From contig NZ_JAPDHZ010000003.1 of assembly GCF_029525555.1 (NCBI RefSeq), positions 744,001 through 808,000 of the forward strand: a DNA stretch of 64,000 bases, read 5' to 3'. Below, in pieces: positions 63,105 to 64,000 of the stretch. Under the pieces are notes generated by a model, which worked only from the letters and a program-made list of their open reading frames with translations, searched no databases and was not told the DNA's origin. Made by a program: the position numbers and the translations under genes. Source of the DNA: Cohnella ginsengisoli (GTDB lineage Bacteria; Bacillota; Bacilli; Paenibacillales; Paenibacillaceae). Within the stretch, counting starts at the first letter, position 1, and each line of letters opens with the position of its first letter.

Positions 63105-64000
63105 ATCGATCCAGTTCTCCTTTCATTCGAAGCAAATGCCCCAACGACTCCGACGCTTCACCGAATTCGGAACCAGACCACGCGATGAGCTGTTCCAGCA
63201 AATGGCCGATCCGCTCATCGCCCCGAATCTTGGGAAGCACCTTCTCCGCTATGACGCGATCGACTGCATTCTTCATTTCCATGCGAATCTCCTGCGGCAA
63301 TTCGGCGTTGGCATGTAGCTTGCGGAGCATCTCGTCTACCGTCCGATAGCCGAAGTGCAGGTCGTAGGCTTTTAATTCGTCATGAAGCTTCTGAATCAGG
63401 TTCCATTCCTCCGGCAATGCAGACTTGAACTTAGCCGGCGCGCGAAGCCAGTACCCCTCCAGATCGACGTCCGACAACGTCATGACGAATGCCCGGTCCA
63501 GCACCTTGTCCGAGATCCCATGCGTCGTCTCGTCGACGTTAATCGTGCCGATCACATATAAATGACGCGGTATCTGCAGCTCTTGAGGCACGTCTCTAAT
63601 ATGATCCTCGGCATGCAAGCGAATGGGTTGCCGAGACTCTACGGCGCTTAAATAATCGCTCAGATAGTACTCGATACGCGCCAGATTCATCTCGTCCAGG
63701 ACGATGAACATTGGCTTGCCCTCCTGAACGGCCTGGAGTACCGCGTTGAGGAAGGGCGTGCGCACATAACGTTTCTCTAATGCGCTGTAGTATCCGAATA
63801 GCGAAGTCGAATCCGTCCAGTCCGGTCGTACGGGAATCACCTTCAGATAGGGGTTCGGCGCATCCAGCGGCCTGCCGTACACGGCGTTGGCGTAGAGCAG
63901 GCACAGTTTCGTCTTCCCCGTCCCCGAGATCCCGTTCAGAATGACGAAGTGCTTGTCCTCCAGACTGACCAGATTCAAGTGGAAATCTCGGACGATCGAA
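63079..64000 (-). CDS. McrB-like AAA+ NTPase, 5' part beyond the window
   Basis: The visible part shows Walker A LNGISGTGKTKLCLLYANAV, Walker B MFIVLDEMNLARIEYYLSDY, and IGTINVDETTHGISDKVLDR, which is the NxxD/sensor region of McrB-type AAA+ GTPases. A helical C-terminus follows (GELDRYGAAQFWR). The frame stays open to 64000, so the N-terminus and any modified-base reader domain lie outside. In McrBC the NTPase forms rings that translocate DNA for the McrC nuclease. The target base cannot be inferred without the missing N-terminal domain. Confidence 0.84.
   Translation of the reverse strand, partial: SIVRDFHLNLVSLEDKHFVILNGISGTGKTKLCLLYANAVYGRPLDAPNPYLKVIPVRPDWTDSTSLFGYYSALEKRYVRTPFLNAVLQAVQEGKPMFIVLDEMNLARIEYYLSDYLSAVESRQPIRLHAEDHIRDVPQELQIPRHLYVIGTINVDETTHGISDKVLDRAFVMTLSDVDLEGYWLRAPAKFKSALPEEWNLIQKLHDELKAYDLHFGYRTVDEMLRKLHANAELPQEIRMEMKNAVDRVIAEKVLPKIRGDERIGHLLEQLIAWSGSEFGEASESLGHLLRMKGELDRYGAAQFWR

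Overview
The window is chromosomal DNA of a GC-rich, low-copy-repeat Firmicute, most likely Paenibacillaceae (Cohnella- or Paenibacillus-like). This is inferred from a SigB/RsbV/RsbW partner-switch module, YflT, YtxH and DUF948 stress proteins, an LCP cell-wall protein, ComFB, a YjoB-like ATPase, AAGGAGG ribosome binding sites and interspersed intergenic repeats. No rRNA, tRNA, CRISPR array, prophage or intact insertion sequence was seen.

Layout. 1-2.5 kb: a lipid-linked glycosyltransferase pair on the minus strand. 2.6-11.5 kb: a general-stress island with rsbV-rsbW-sigB, an RsbY-like receiver/PP2C phosphatase, an RsbM-like CheR methyltransferase and several small stress proteins. Seven genes or operons here or elsewhere have promoters of the form GTTTMA-N13-15-GGGTAA, plus two weaker ones. 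11.8-15.4 kb: a nucleotidyltransferase / GT4 glycosyltransferase / six-hairpin-type enzyme operon. 15.4-23.5 kb: housekeeping genes (RluA, TPR protein, HrpB, lipoprotein, 2-hydroxyacid dehydrogenase). 23.5-24.2 kb: two gene remnants. 24.3-27.2 kb: rpiR-nagB-nagA for N-acetylglucosamine use. 28-41 kb: mixed metabolic and membrane genes (VTT protein, SDR, LCP, metallophosphoesterase, MetY, AAA ATPase, diguanylate cyclase, hemolysin III). 42-48 kb: an oppA-BCDF oligopeptide transporter. 48-53 kb: pncB, a pair of IRG-like GTPases coupled to speD, and comFB. 54-61 kb: a redox-controlled NADH oxidase, SEC-C protein, zinc alcohol dehydrogenase and a folC-like ligase. 61-64 kb: a McrBC-like defence locus running off the right edge.

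Three observations stand out. First, three scattered paralogs (15.4, 27.2 and 41.1 kb) share a PD-(D/E)XK-like nuclease fold and a C-terminal winged helix. Each sits behind its own promoter and a terminator-like leader hairpin, and two have lost the catalytic lysine. Second, a pair of GTPases resembling animal immunity-related GTPases is translationally coupled (GTGA overlap). Third, the SigB module matches the Bacillus cereus RsbK-RsbM-RsbY type, but no RsbK is present.

Data quality matters. At least fifteen genes are broken by single-base changes, nearly all an extra base in a mononucleotide run of four to seven. Removing one base restores a conserved reading frame each time, so I treat these as probable sequencing errors and give whole-gene coordinates.
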